Positions 23,262 to 34,547 are shown, counted from the first letter of the stretch. The stretch is 64,000 nt of DNA from Ashinkailepas kermadecensis (GCA_034440615.1 JAOTOM010005143.1:428001-492000); one strand, 5' to 3'. The notes: generated by a model not told the origin, from the sequence alone. Numbers and translations: made by a program.

Positions 23262-24719
23262 GCACTACTATTCCATGGCATAGCAAATCAGGCGTCACGT
23301 GTGGCAGTGACGCCCTTCTGGATGGCTAACATACCAGATGTCCATAAACATGTTTAAGGTTATTCATGGCTTTTGTTCCCATCCTGTAGTCCTACTTGAG
23401 TACGAGACGATTGCGAAAACATGCCATCTTTTGCTGAATTGTCAAGTACTGGTTTGGAAATAGCACGCCTTACATTGGGCTCCTCTGTAACGGAGTTTAG
23501 GAAGCATACAGTGTGGCCTGATACATACAGTGCGGAATGCAGTGTGGCTTGATACATGTAGTGTGACCTTATACATATAGTGTGCCATAGAGTGTGGCCT
23601 GGTACATACAGTATGGCCTGATATTTTTCAGCATTTATTTTGTGTTCTTCATGCAGTTCGGCAGGAAGTTTTGTTTGCTTCGTGCAGGTGCATACCCATC
23701 TGATTCATGTTTTGCTTTCGGATGTATCAGAAACTTTTTCATAATCGGAGGCAGAAGAGTTTATTTCGGGGTGAAGGTGAGGCACGGAATCAGGGCTTTA
23801 CCAGAATCTCCCAAATATCTATAAAAACAAACCCTATAAGCAGGAGGGCCGTCCCCGAGCGGGGGGAGGTGGCTGGATTAACTACATATACATGCGGGAA
23901 GAGTACTTCGGCCTTGCGAATCTGAATATTTCGCAGGAAGGACCATTCCCTCGCTGTCCTGGCCTCTTTTCATAGCTTGGAGGCATGTGAACGATTCGGA
24001 AAAAATAGTATGGTGCGACGGAATGAGGAACATATAATTGAATGTAGAATTTGCAAGAGGAGAGGAATCACGGCGAACATTCGATCAATCGATGTTTGCT
24101 TTTGACGTGCTCCAGGCCCAAGAAAAAGTGGAAATTGGTATCGCTATAGCCATATAGACTCACAAAGCGAAAAACTGTCGAAAAGGGTCTTCTTCCTCCC
24201 TCCCGGCATATGTGAACCCTTGGTCCAGACACTCACAGATTCACGCACACCGCCTGGCACGGAGACTGGAGAAACTCTCTCCAGGCACCCCAGGCAGCAA
24301 TCCCACGTCTGCAGTCCAGTCCTAATTGGTCATCAGGAAAATCACGGATGCGAAGTGAGGTCAATATGAGTGCATCACCCGGCCCGGTGATGCACGCCTA
24401 TTTTTGTTTTGCTATAAATGAAACATGACTTGCTCGAAAAGAAAACGAACAAGAAAGATTAGGCATAAAGGAAACAAACAGAACATAGCGTTCCAAAAGT
24501 GTATAGTTTGGTCTTGAAATGCTGAAGGCACATATTGCGTTGACCCGTTCCCAATCCGCCCTTTACATCCCATACCACAAATCGGCACCGTCCGGAGTGG
24601 CAACTCTTCGCTACTTAATTGCCCAACATCAACAACTCTACAACTAAAGACAGGCAACTCAACTCAGTTCTATTCATCTCTCTTCGTCTATCTTCAAAAC
24701 ACCATTCAACTCTTCTAGA
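23262..24719. other. no gene recognised; short TACATA-GTGTGGCCT tandem
   Basis: At 23,505-23,625 a loose tandem of GTGTGGCYTGATACATA units is repeated four to five times. The remainder shows nothing recognisable. GGCACCGTCCGGA at 24,582-24,596 also occurs at 44,743-44,757, suggesting a shared 3' region of LINE origin. Confidence 0.4.
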
Positions 24720-25220
24720 ATAGAATCTTAGGCCTCTAGAAGAGAAAAGGAGGCCCCTGCCGGACTCGAGAGGAGTCCCTCAAAACGGAGTAGGCGGTCT
24801 CCAGGGCCGAATGAGGCCCTGAAGGCCGGAAGGAGTTCCCAGGAAATGAGAGGAGGCCCTTAAGATGGAAGTTGGTAGCAGGTATGGAAGAAGACCGTGA
24901 GGTTTCTAAAATTGAAGATTCCCTCGAGACGGGTAAGGCTTTACCAGGACAAAGGAGGACCACGAGGCGTGGCAGGAGGCCCCTAATTCGGCAGATAATG
25001 CCCCTGGAGCATGAGAGGAAACCCGATGCCATGATAAGGGGGCCCCAGGATGTAGTCGGAGGCCCTCCAAAACGGGAGAGGAGGGCCATTGAATATGGAG
25101 GAGGGTAGGACACAAGAGGAGACATCCAAAACCGGTAAAGAGGATCCAGGAAATGAGACGAAACCCCTAAGACGCGAGAGGAGGACTATAATTTGCAAGA
25201 AGAAGCCCCTAAGAAATGGT
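24720..25220. repeat. diverged minisatellite, reverse-orientation relative of the 1-2,290 array
   Basis: Irregular AGGAGGCCCCTAAnn..GAGAGGA units of about 22-28 bp. The motif is the reverse complement of the GGGGCCTCCT core in the first 840 bp of the window. Too diverged for a copy count. Confidence 0.5.
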
Positions 25221-25224
25221 ACGA

Positions 25225-25870
25225 GTCATGCCGGGGTACTTGAAAATCACGGTATGGGCTCAAAAAGATCCGGCCGGGGCCCCTGAAAATCACGCTGAGC
25301 CTGGGGGCACCAAAAAGTCACGCCCGGACCATGAAAATCACGCTAGGGGCACGACAGGTCGTACCGTTCCCCAACAGTCTCATTGGGAGACAAATGAAGC
25401 CGGGGCAACGAAAAACAATCCGGACATGGATAATCACTCTGGGACCCCAACAATGGCGCCAAAAGCCTCCAAAACGTATTGGACCCACAAAAAGTGTCGA
25501 GGTCGCTAAAACTAGCGCTATTGATCCAAGCAAATGACGTCGGGATACAAAAGATTACATTGGACTAAAAAAAGTCGCGTCACAGCCCTTCAAAATCACA
25601 CTGCGGCCCCAAAAGTTACAGCTTCCCCAAAAAATCAATTATCAACCGGAATGTCACTCTGCGGCCTCACAATTCGGGTCAAAGTTCCCCAAGAACCCGC
25701 TGGGCACCGAAAAAAATCGTGCCTTGGCCCCCAAAAGTCGCGCTGGGGCCACCAAAATTCGCGTCGGTCCACCAAAATTCGTGCAGGGGGCTCCAAATAA
25801 ATACGGCGGGCCCAGAAAACTCGCTCCGAGGCCCGAAAATTATCCGGGGCCCCTCTCCCTTGACGCAGAT
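25225..25870. repeat. diverged minisatellite of GGGGCCCCNAAAATCACGCT-like units
   Basis: About 24 imperfect units of 20-26 bp sharing GGGSCMCCAAAAWTCGCGY. The 70-100 codon open frames on both strands are by-products. Confidence 0.6.
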
Positions 25871-26949
25871 ATAGGTACACCACTGGTCTCCCGAAGTTTT
25901 TTTTTTCAGAAACATACGCCCATGGGGCAAAGCCAACATTGAGGGGGCAAAATCACCCCCCCCCCCCCCCGACAAGCATACAAAACAACACCGAAGCCCC
26001 ATACAAAATGGGAGGAATGATGCTTCAAATGCATTTTCTTCCTACAAACTTCTCTTCTATGATTACAGCCTGCATGATTAGAGCTTCCCAGCTTCAATAC
26101 CTTCTCAACGACGTCATTTGCAAAACGGTACAGCACAGCGAAAACCATGGGCGTGACGGCGTGGAATTTGAAGGTTTTGCATTATTTATGCATTGCCATT
26201 GTTGCATTGCTGCATTGTCATTTATGCACTGTTGTTCAACAATGCTTGTTCTTGTCGTGAATTTATTCGCTGGTGATTTATTATTTTAGCCTGTGTGCTC
26301 GGTGCCTTGCAGCCAGCACCAAATGTTATTAAAATTCAATAAATCCCTAAGATGGCGATCAGAAAAACAATTCAATCCATTTCTCGTTGTCACCTTCGCG
26401 AAATTGTCGTCCTAGGACTGAGAAATGATCATTTAAGCTTGCTTAGGACATCAAGCTGGTGGGAATGACTAACAATAGTGGTGAATCTAGCTATATTCAG
26501 TTAGATTTGGTGGACATAGAAGTGGGTTGATCAATGGGAGTTATCTTTAAGATACGCTTAGCACCAGCCCCGCCAGCTCGCTGGAATCTAGAGACCAGCC
26601 GGAAGATTCTTCCGGTCGATAAAGCATTAAGACATTGGTTTGTTTTGGCACTTAGGTATTTATCCACATATGACTTACTTATGCCCCGGTATGGCTCAGT
26701 TCTCAGCGAAAAAAATTGCTATTGCGTTTTGCATAAATGATGTACCATGCCAGGAACAAACAAGACATCAATATGCAATAATGTTTCCCATTCTGGAACC
26801 ATAGTAAGAGCCTAAAAACAATAGGGGTCCTAACACAATGGAGGCCCCTTTCGAGGAGCACGAGGCCCCCTTTCAACATTGCCCCCCTGGAAGAATTTCG
26901 TGGCGACGCCACTGTTAGGACCACAATTCTTCTGCAAGTGCTTCCTTTT
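25871..26949. other. no gene recognised
   Basis: A C-run lies at about 25,957-25,971 and GTTGCATTG-type repeats at 26,190-26,250. An element-end-like GTGGCGACGCC lies near 26,900. Confidence 0.35.
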
Positions 26950-27343
26950 CAGTTGGAAAACAAAAGAACACAAAAAGTGTTTGGATTGGGTAACATAGCA
27001 TACAATTGTTCACAAAGTGACGTTAGCCTAACCTCCCCTTTAAGAGAAAGAAATACAAACATAAGTGGAAAAAAACAACACAAATTTTCTTTCCACAAGA
27101 TTCTCAAATTTAAAAAGAAAACCTGATCCAGCCTAACCTAATGCAGCCAGGGTATTATTGTGCTTTAAGGTGTTCAAAAGACAAATGTTGCAGACATATT
27201 GCCTCCACAAAGGAAACAAATGGGTTAGGCTTGGTTGGCTAGGTTAGTTTAGGCTTTTTAAGTCATACAATGTTGTAAAAATTGTTGAGAATAGGATAAG
27301 AAAATCGAACAAAAATTGAGAATTGTTTATTTTCAAAAACAAG
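26950..27343 (+). repeat. TTAGG-rich dispersed repeat, copy 3 (left part, interrupted by PLE1)
   Basis: Shares GTATTATTGTGCTTTAAGG..AAGACAAATG..CAAATGGGTTAGG with the copies at 7.8 and 10.5 kb. The sequence resumes at about 30,169 with TTAGATTAGGGTAGG after the PLE1 insertion. Confidence 0.6.
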
Positions 27344-27448
27344 CTATTTTGGGTTTCGCGTGTAAAGAAAATATACGACCTTCAATATACCAGGAGGTGC
27401 TGAGTTGACATCAAAAGTAACGTTAAAGATTATACTTTATTACTCAAC

Positions 27449-27472
27449 ATTTCGGCCAGGGGCCATCGTCAG
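27449..27472 (-). ncRNA. hammerhead-ribozyme-like core at PLE1 left terminus
   Basis: Minus strand: CTGACGA, one base, GGCC-CCT-GGCC stem-loop, then GAAAT. This matches the CTGANGA / stem II / GAAA core reported in PLE terminal regions. Stems I and III were not convincingly paired by eye. Confidence 0.45.
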
Positions 27473-27745
27473 GAGTGATACAAAAATGTCAAGCTTAACA
27501 ATTGAAAAAGAAGCACGCGGGAAAAAAGCGTGCAAAAAGACACGTGGAATGCAGAAAAGCCTCCTCAGTGGTGCACGCACTCAAAGAAACTCCAAACCAG
27601 AAACAAACTATGTCAAGATGGAATACTCTGAGGAAGCTCGAGCCGATGGTCCATATACATATCGATGCATACACTCACGCACATATATAGACATATATCC
27701 AATATAACGCGTAATACATCAAATATAATGTATGTTTACGTAATT

Positions 27746-28734
27746 CTAAGTGATATACCAAGACGTCCTTTGCGTGTTTAGTTGCGGCCGTAGATTACGT
27801 ATATGTAGAGATTCAAGGGCCTTCAGATCAGCGTTGTCCCTGGCTGTTGCTAGAATTTCTACTTTGAAGTTTGTGTTAGTGTCGCTGTGTTCCATGTTAG
27901 AATGTTTGTCGATCATGTGTTCGCCTACAGGTGTGTATGCTCTCCGAAGTCTGGCATCTCCCAAGTGCTCATTGTACCTATCCCTGGTACTACGTTTGGT
28001 TTCACCGACATAAAATGTTCCAAGACAGCGATTGCACGTTATTTTATAAACTACGTTTTTCCGCGTGCATCTACCTTTGAGCCCGTTGATACAGGTGTGG
28101 CACGTTTTTCTACCAGCAGGGCATGGCGGCATTTCCAGGGCTGAGCGGACCAGGTAAGATTTCAGCGTAGGTCCGCTAGTCCAGGCTACCCTAACATGGT
28201 TTAGATGAGACGAACGGATGGCTGCGTTTACCTGTCGACATAGTTGGTCATCGACAAAAGGAAGTCTCTGTAAACATAGTTGGGATTGCTACCCGCTCGA
28301 TGCCGACGTTGCCCACTTATCCTACTCCTGTTGTGAGGGTGAACAGCACGAGCGGCGGAGTGTACCCAATGTGCTGGGTATCCGTTTTCCAGGAAAAGAG
28401 TTGTCATCTTCGCAAGGCTCCGCTCGCATGAAATAGTATCGGAGGAGACTCGCGCTGCTCTCCTCATTTGGGATGTTAAAACGGCCTTTTTAGTGGCCAT
28501 CAGGTGGGCCGAATCATAGTGCAAGATGATGGGGGCTGCCATTGGTTTAAAGTACAGTTCGGTGGTGTAGCTCCCATCCGCCTGAACTACAAACAACGTA
28601 TCAAGGAAAGGAATCGAACTGCTATGACCAGTGTGTTCTAAGGTAAACTTGATGCTGGAATGTTGTTGGTTAATTTCTGCAAAGAAGTCGAGCAGAGAGG
28701 CCAAGCCATGTGTCCAAACACCAAAAATATCGTC
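27746..28734 (-). pseudogene. PLE1 left copy: RT C-terminus and GIY-YIG endonuclease, frameshifted
   Basis: Reads from 28,734 leftwards. An RT thumb-like part includes IPFLDTLFVV and LYFKPMAAP, then GNPNYVY-like sequence. A 2-bp loss near 28,265-28,270, relative to the right copy, breaks the frame. Reading resumes (28,132-27,746) with CPAGRKTCHTC, RKNVVYKITCNRC, TFYVGETKRS..RYNEH and LESLHIRNLRPQLN. These are the GIY-YIG hallmarks: the Tyr pair, catalytic Arg, His, Glu and Asn. GIY-YIG nicks the target DNA for PLE integration. It keeps the 97-bp segment missing from the right copy, but not the YVDD motif. Confidence 0.8.
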
Positions 28735-28735
28735 A

Positions 28736-29718
28736 TTGTAGTTTCTTTAGCGATTGCTTTTATGCACCGCCTTGAGTCGATCTTCTCAGCTTCGTATGAT
28801 TTGAAACCAGCTCTCTACATGAGGTATGTAGACGATATTTTTGGTGTTTGGACACATGGCTTGGCCTCTCTGCTAGACTTCTTTTCAGAAATTAACCAAC
28901 AACATTCCAGCATCAAGTTTACCTTAGAACACACTGGTCATAGCAGTTAGATTCCTTTCCTTGATACGTTGTTTGTAGTTCAGGCTGATGGGAGCTACAC
29001 CACCGAACTGTACTTTAAACCAATGGCAGCTCCCATCATCTTGCACTATGATTCGGCCCACCCGATGGCTACTGAAAAGGCCGTTTTAACATCCCAAATG
29101 AGGTACACTCCGCCGCTCGTGCTGTTCACCCTCACAACAGGAGTAGGTGGGCAACGTCGGCATCGAGCGGGTAGCAATCCCAACTATGTTTACATGAGAC
29201 TTCCTTTTGTCGATGACCAACTATGTCGACGGGTAAACGCAGCCATCCGTTCGTCTCATCTAAACCGTGTTAGGGTAGCCTGGACTAGCGGACCTACGCT
29301 GAAATCTTACCTGGTCCGCTCAGCCCTGGAAATGCCGCCATGCCCTGCTGGTAGAAGAACGTGCCACACCTGTATCAACGGGCTCAAAGGTAGATGCACG
29401 CGGAAAAACGTAGTTTATAAAATAACGTGCAATCGCTGTCTTGGAACATTGTATGTCGGTGAAACCAAACGTAGTATCAGGGATAGGTACAATGAGCACT
29501 TGGGAGATGCCAGACTTCGGAGAGCATACACACCTTTAGGCGAACACATGAGCGACAAACATTCTAACTTGAAACACAGCGACACTAACACAAACTTCAA
29601 AGTAGAAATTCTAGCAACAGCCAGGGACAACGCTGATCTGAAGGTCCTCGAATCTCTACATATACGTAATCTACGGCCGCAACTAAACACGCAAAGGACG
29701 TCTTGGTATATCACATAA
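28736..29718 (+). pseudogene. PLE1 right copy: RT with YVDD motif plus GIY-YIG endonuclease, one nonsense codon
   Basis: The frame contains MRYVDDIFGVW (catalytic Asp pair, about 28,820-28,850), then a TAG at 28,948-28,950 where the left copy has TCG (Ser). Beyond it the frame is open to 29,718. It covers the thumb region, CRRVNAAIRSSHLNRVRVAW, the Cys motif CPAGRRTCHTC and an intact-looking GIY-YIG domain: NVVYKITC, LYVGETKRS, EHLGDARLRR, LESLHIRNLRPQLN, ending SWYIT. The RT N-terminal two thirds are missing, so it could not support retrotransposition alone. A 34-codon in-frame deletion relative to the left copy lies near 29,104-29,143. Confidence 0.85.
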
Positions 29719-29992
29719 AATTACATAAACATACATTATATTTTATGTATTACGCGTTATATTGGATATATGTCTATATATGTGCGTGAGTGTATGCATA
29801 GATATGTATATGGACCATCGGCTCGGGCTTCTTCAGAGTATTCCATCTTGACATAGTTTGTTTCTGGTTTGGAGTTTCTTTGAGTGTCTGCACCACTGAG
29901 GAGGCTTTTCTGCATTCCACGTGTCTTTTTGCACGATTTTTTTCCCGCGTGCTTCTTTTTCAATTGTTAAGCTTGGCGTTTTTGTATCACTC

Positions 29993-30016
29993 CTGACGAT
30001 GGCCCCTGGCCGAAAC
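29993..30016 (+). ncRNA. hammerhead-ribozyme-like core at PLE1 right terminus
   Basis: CTGACGA (29,993-29,999), T, GGCC (30,001-30,004), CCT loop, GGCC (30,008-30,011), GAAAC (30,012-30,016). Mirror of the left core, reading outward. A two-pair stem III (AC with GT around GTTGA) is possible; stem I is unproven. Confidence 0.5.
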
Positions 30017-30168
30017 GTTGAGTAATAAAGTATAATCTTTAACGTTACTTTTGATGTCAACTCAGCACCTCCTGGTATATTGAAGGTCGTATATTTTCTT
30101 TACACGCAATGTCTAAAACCCAGGATCATCTAAGAGCCATTCTTCGTTGTATTAAACTATTTTGGGTT

Positions 30169-30512
30169 GATTAGTTGACATGCTATGTTATGTTAGATTA
30201 GGGTAGGTTTCGTTTTTATTTTGAGAATTTTAGGAAGATAACTTGTTTGAAATTGTTCAAATTTTGTATATTATTATTTTTGTTCTCCAAAGGAAGGTTT
30301 GACTAGGCTAGGTTAGGTCATGTTGCATTTTTGTTTTATTTTGTAAACCTTAGTTTTAATGATGTTCCCTTTTTTGTGTTATTCTGCTCACAAACTGAAA
30401 AGTAAGCATTTGTGCCGAAAATGAGTAGCCTCATTATATTGATCACATTCATAAACATTGTATTGGGAAGATAAATTCCAAGAATTCATAAAACACCTTA
30501 AAGCACAAATTT
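30169..30512 (+). repeat. continuation of TTAGG-rich repeat copy 3
   Basis: TTAGATTAGGGTAGG and AGGCTAGGTTAGG steps follow the PLE1 target duplication. Ends with TTAAAGCACAAATTTT before the next element. Confidence 0.5.
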
Positions 30513-30515
30513 TCC

Positions 30516-31327
30516 CCTAGCCCATAGGCGCACCGGAGGGGGGCAGGGGGCCCGCCCCCCCCCCCATGAGACCAGTGCCCTTTTGGCCAAAAGTGCCCTT
30601 TTGACCGAAAAGTGCCCTCTTGGCCGGAATGTCCCAAATTTAGCCCAAAAATCACCTGCCTTATGTGCCCCGCCTGTGCCAAATGTGCCCTTTGGGCCCA
30701 AAACTGCCCTTTTGGCCTAAAAATGACATTCCCTGTGCCCTTTCCTGTACCAATTAGGTGCCCTTTTGATCTAAAAGTGCCCTGTGCCCTGCCCTGTACC
30801 CTGCCCTGTGCCTTGTGCTGTACCGTGAACTCTGCCGTGCCCTGTGTCCTGCCCTTTGCCCTGCCCTATGCCCTGCCCTGTGTCCTGCCCTGTGCCCTGC
30901 CCTGTGCCCTGCCCTGCCCTGTGCCCTGCCCTGCCCCAGCTATTTGTATTGTGTTACATGTTTGTGTACATGTCACCTGCCTTCAGGACCATCGCCTTCG
31001 TGTCAGCTGTTATCATCCTTTCTAGAAATCCACATCCTGCGTACTTTTACATCAAAGGTAAGCGGGCAACCTTCATCTCACGACATAATGCATGCAGGCT
31101 GCATGTTTTTGGAAATATTATTGTAAATACAAGGGTTCGGTGCTATAACATATAACGTGTCCCATGGAAAATTCACGCCCCCCCCCGGGTCAGCAAACCT
31201 TCCAGTGTGCCCCGGGCCGCAAAGTGCCCTTTTGGAGCCGGTCAAGTGCCCTTTTGGAGCCGGCCAAGTGCCCTTTTCGGTCCGGGCCCCCCCCCCCATG
31301 TAAAAATCCTGGGTGCGCGCCTGCCCT
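30516..31327. mobile_element. MITE-like element with internal GTGCCCTTTTGG minisatellite
   Basis: The left end CTAGCCCATAGGCGCACC and right end GGTGCGCGCCTGCCCTAG are imperfect inverted repeats. Within are degenerate arrays of GTGCCCTTTTGGCC (30,575-30,790 and 31,205-31,280) and a (CCCTGTGCCCTG)n block (30,780-30,945). It sits between TTAGG-type repeat halves, so it is another insertion there. No transposase inside. The frames of 100-140 codons are repeat artefacts. Confidence 0.55.
30780..30945 (+). repeat. (CCCTGTGCCCTG)n array
   Basis: Tandem GCCCTGTGCCCT variants; translates to Cys-Pro-Ala repeats in all frames. Confidence 0.85.
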
Positions 31328-31550
31328 AGCCTGACCTCCTTTCAAAGGAAAGCAAGTTCTATTTTTGACAATTTTAAAAATCGTAATTTTCCAAATCTAC
31401 TATAAATCGACATTTCTAAAAATATAATCTAACCTAACCTAGCAAAACCTAACCACTTTGCTTGCTTTATGGAGTTAAAATGTGTGTAGAACTTGTCTAA
31501 TGACCACCTTAAAACACGATTATACTAATGGGCTTGTAGCAGATTGCATG
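31325..31550 (-). repeat. TTAGG-rich dispersed repeat, copy 4 (minus orientation)
   Basis: Contains TAACCTAACCTAG and AAACCTAACC, then CACCTTAAAACACGATTATACTAATGGG, the reverse complement of the conserved ATTGTG..TTAAGGTG block. Confidence 0.6.
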
Positions 31551-32939
31551 GTACTGGTAGTGCTGCAATCAATCGTTTGGTTGGTTAATGCCTAAGCGGA
31601 AGGGTTCTTAAGCTGTTACTTTTGGAGAGGTCTGGGTTTGCTGTCAGGGTTGGCAAGTTCTTCTCCAGCATGTGTTTTTAAATCTTTTTCCATGCCTTTA
31701 TCTGTCAGGAGCAAACTAGCTTTGTCGGCATTTTTACTTGAAACCCGATGTGGCATTTCCAGAAAAGTATATTGTAAAAGCACATTTCTTGGCGTGATAC
31801 AGACGATGTGACAATTTATTTCTGCCACAATTGCTGACTTTTCAGTTGGCAACCAACTACTGCATCATCCGAAGATGCACTTTGAGCTGGAGTATTCTGT
31901 GTTGCGTGGAATAGTATTCTTCATGGCGTTGTAGACAAGTGTTAGATGCATGACAAAAACAACTAATACATAATTTTTAGTCGAAACCATGGTTCGAAAA
32001 GTAGTCTGTTCCTGAATTCCTACCATCCAGAACAAAATCTTCTTCGAAAAAAAAATATTCCTTTCTCTCGCAGGAAGATTGGATTATGCTGCTTGAGAAA
32101 ACATCCTGCTTGTTTATAGAAGGGCAAACATTCATTGTGAAATGCAAAAGGGGATTTCTGATGTCACAGGGAGAGAGAGAGAGAACATAAAAATTAGCCT
32201 CCAGATTGCATGATACAAAGTTTTCCCACCAGAACCAGGATCTCTAAATATGAATCCAACGCTGACCTGAATATGAATCCAACCCAGTGTGCCTGAAAAT
32301 CAATGCAGGCAACACAAATTGCGAGCTGCATGTTTCTGATTATCAGGCCTTTTCACTCTTTTTTGTTTGTTTGTTAGTGCAACAGCATGAAGTGATGGAT
32401 GTGAAAACGCTGTTTTTGTGTGTGTGTGTGGGGGGGGGAGGGGGTGGAGTTAAGAGTCGAAAAGTATTCCCAGCTAGGTGCCGTTTTCCACCCAATTCTG
32501 GAAATGTTCCGACACTACTGACAGATAAGCTCAAAACAGGAGCTTAAAACTGCTACCTTTTGTCATTCTAGGTTGGTTATTCTCTCTGTCGGTGGATATC
32601 CTGTGTAACTGACCCCCATCACCCCTGTAATCAGAAGATATCTGTACCTATCAGTTGCTTTATAGCTGGCAGGAAAAAGCAGAGAAAGAGCATAATGTCC
32701 TTCCTTACCTTGTCTAATGCTAGCAACATGGGCCAGAGGTGATCCGAAGGTAGCCAGGATCTAGTTCAGAATAAGAAGGACAATGATTCGTGAGTGATGT
32801 CAAACTTTAACTATATTTCTGGTTGCTCCCACTGATCATTTCGTAACTGGAAATTTGAATGAAGGAAATTTTAGCTCGTTTTACATAGGTATAAACTTTT
32901 CCTTGCTGATGTGCTGATGTTCCCAGGCCTCATCATCCA
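31551..32939. other. no gene recognised
   Basis: GT/G-rich run at 32,417-32,445. Short open frames only. Confidence 0.35.
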
Positions 32940-33233
32940 AATCGAGTCCCTGAACTGTGCACCGGTGCTGTCGGCATCGGCTTCTGCATGCTCTGAACTA
33001 GCGCGTCCGACGTCAGCTCCTCGAAACCTTTTGCCGGCCCTACCGATGTCCGCTACTGTGTCTTCTACACCGGTACTTCCAACATGAGCTCTGGCATGTT
33101 CCGCACCAGTGCTGTCGACCTCAACCCTTGTCTGCCGTGCACTGGATTTCCAGTTAGGTCCTACATGCCGTGCACCGGTGCTGTTAACATCAGTTGCTGT
33201 ACGCCCCAGACCAGCGCTCCTGACGTCAGCACG
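32940..33233. repeat. degenerate minisatellite of GCACCGGTGCTGTCGACATC-like units (left part)
   Basis: About six imperfect units share GCACCGGTGCT..CAGCTnCTG..TGC. The array resumes at 34,637-34,715, after the PLE2 insertion. Confidence 0.6.
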
Positions 33234-33288
33234 TCTATACTCGAGAATAATATTCTGGGATGACCCTTTTTAAAAACAATTTATAAGC

Positions 33289-33318
33289 TTTCGGAGATTC
33301 TAGCAGCTCCGTCGTCCG
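33289..33318 (-). ncRNA. hammerhead-like core at PLE2 left terminus (degenerate)
   Basis: Minus strand: CGGACGA (expected CTGACGA), then GGAGC..ATCTCC stem-loop and GAAAGC. The T-to-G change in the core would probably inactivate it. Confidence 0.4.
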
Positions 33319-33461
33319 ATGGTATATTAGAAGAGAAGACAATTAAGGTTCTTCACAAAATTTCAAACACAGGACACGAGCAGTGAGGAATGCGGCACTT
33401 CAATGCAGTAAAACACGGCAGAGACGGTAAAACATCACACTTGAAACTTCCACGTATTAAA

Positions 33462-34310
33462 AAAAAACGGCATCCGACCATCAATAGCATCCGACCATCA
33501 ATCAAGGTCACCATGGAGTTGGAGAGAAGCGGATGTCTTCATTTCCTCGATGTCAACTTACAGAAAACTGCTGAGCGACTCCAAACCTCCGTCTGCAGGA
33601 AGCCTACCCACACCAACGTCTACCTGCGGCAAGAGTCGAACCACCCCCAAAACGTGAAGCAAGGTGTTGTGCGCTGTCTCACTAAAAGGACCCGAAAATA
33701 TGCGACGAGGACAGCATTAAGTTTGAACTGTTCACCCTCGACAAGGTCTTCGCCGCTAACGGCTACCGAAAGAAAAGCGATTCGTCTGCTGCATGAAAAC
33801 ACAAAGACCGAAAAAGGGAAACGGATAACAGGCTGAGATATACTTCATTCCATATTACCCGGGCATTGGAGAGCGCCTGGAACGCCGCCTGAGGCCCCTG
33901 GGAGTTGCCATCGCTCATGTGTCTGGTCAATCCTTCAAAAATAGACTGTGCAAGCGTCTCAAAGACCGAAGAGATCGGGGGCAAAACTCGCGAACCATCT
34001 ACCGCCTAACATGCGTGTGCAACGCAACGTACATTGGCGAGAGTGGTCGGCCGCTAGACAAGCGCCTGAAGGAGCACCGGAACGCTCTCTCCAAGGCCCA
34101 ACTAGAAAAGTCGGCAGTTGCTGAACACGCTGTAGATACTCGGCACGATATCCATTGGAACAACGTGGAGATTCTAGGACGTGAAACACAGTTTAGGAGA
34201 AAAAGCTGATAGAATCTTACCATATTAGAAAGCCGCGACCAGAGCTGAATCGGGATAGGGGTTTAGAATGGTCGACCATCTGGAGAGTGGCTAATATTGA
34301 CGAGCAGTAG
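33462..34310 (+). pseudogene. PLE2 coding remnant: RT C-terminus and GIY-YIG endonuclease, frameshifted
   Basis: The first frame (to 33,836) carries IKVTMELERSGCLHFLDVNL, VCRKPTHTNVYL and ESNHPQNVKQGVV, matching the conserved PLE block 'FLDV…YRKPT…H…K.GV'. The frame then shifts. A second frame (about 33,840-34,209) carries YYPGIGERLERRL, RTIYRLTCVCNATYIGESG, RLKEH and VAEHAV. This is a GIY-YIG domain with IY..YIG, catalytic Arg and His. A further shift near 34,205 gives ESYHIRKPRPELN, the Glu and Asn end of the domain. At least two frameshifts, and the catalytic RT part is absent. It is a different family from PLE1 (spacing and Cys pattern differ). Confidence 0.75.
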
Positions 34311-34516
34311 TCTTGGGGGAGGGGTGGGGGAGAATTAGGAATGACAATTGTGATGTATTTTATAGTCTACCGTTTTTTACTATGTGGAAGTTTCAAGTGT
34401 GATGTTTTACAGTCTCTGCCGTGTTTTACTGCATCGAAGTGCCGCATTCCTCACTGCTCGTGTCCTGTTTGAAATGTTGTGAATAACCTTAATTGTCTTC
34501 TCTTTGGATATACCAT

Positions 34517-34547
34517 CTGACGACGGAGCCGCTAGGAGCTCCGAAAG
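34517..34547 (+). ncRNA. hammerhead-like core at PLE2 right terminus
   Basis: CTGACGA (34,517-34,523), C, GGAGC (34,525-34,529), 8-nt loop, GCTCC (34,538-34,542), GAAA (34,543-34,546). The five-pair stem is perfect. Mirror of the left terminus. Confidence 0.5.

Larger units (their letters stand above)
27356..30156. mobile_element. Penelope-like element 1 (PLE1), head-to-head hairpin arrangement with 12-bp TSD
   Basis: CTATTTTGGGTT is present at 27,344-27,355 and 30,157-30,168, bracketing a 2,801-bp insertion into a TTAGG-type repeat. The left part (27,356-28,734, minus) and right part (28,831-30,108, plus) are near-identical inverted copies of the 3' half of one PLE: end of RT, Cys-rich linker, GIY-YIG domain and 3' terminal region. 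A 95-bp single-copy loop (28,736-28,830) separates them and belongs to the right copy's RT. The right copy lacks 97 bp near 29,104 and 5 bp near 29,143, together in frame. The right end has about 48 extra bp absent from the left. Known Penelope insertions often have rearranged or inverted terminal parts, but arms this long enclosing coding sequence are notable. Confidence 0.85.

Noticed and set aside
24736..25125. 129-codon minus-strand frame
   Set aside because: Lies in a diverged minisatellite related to the array at the window start.
30612..31155. Cys/Pro-rich frames of 103-137 codons
   Set aside because: They read the CCCTGTG array; similar periodic peptides appear in all three frames.
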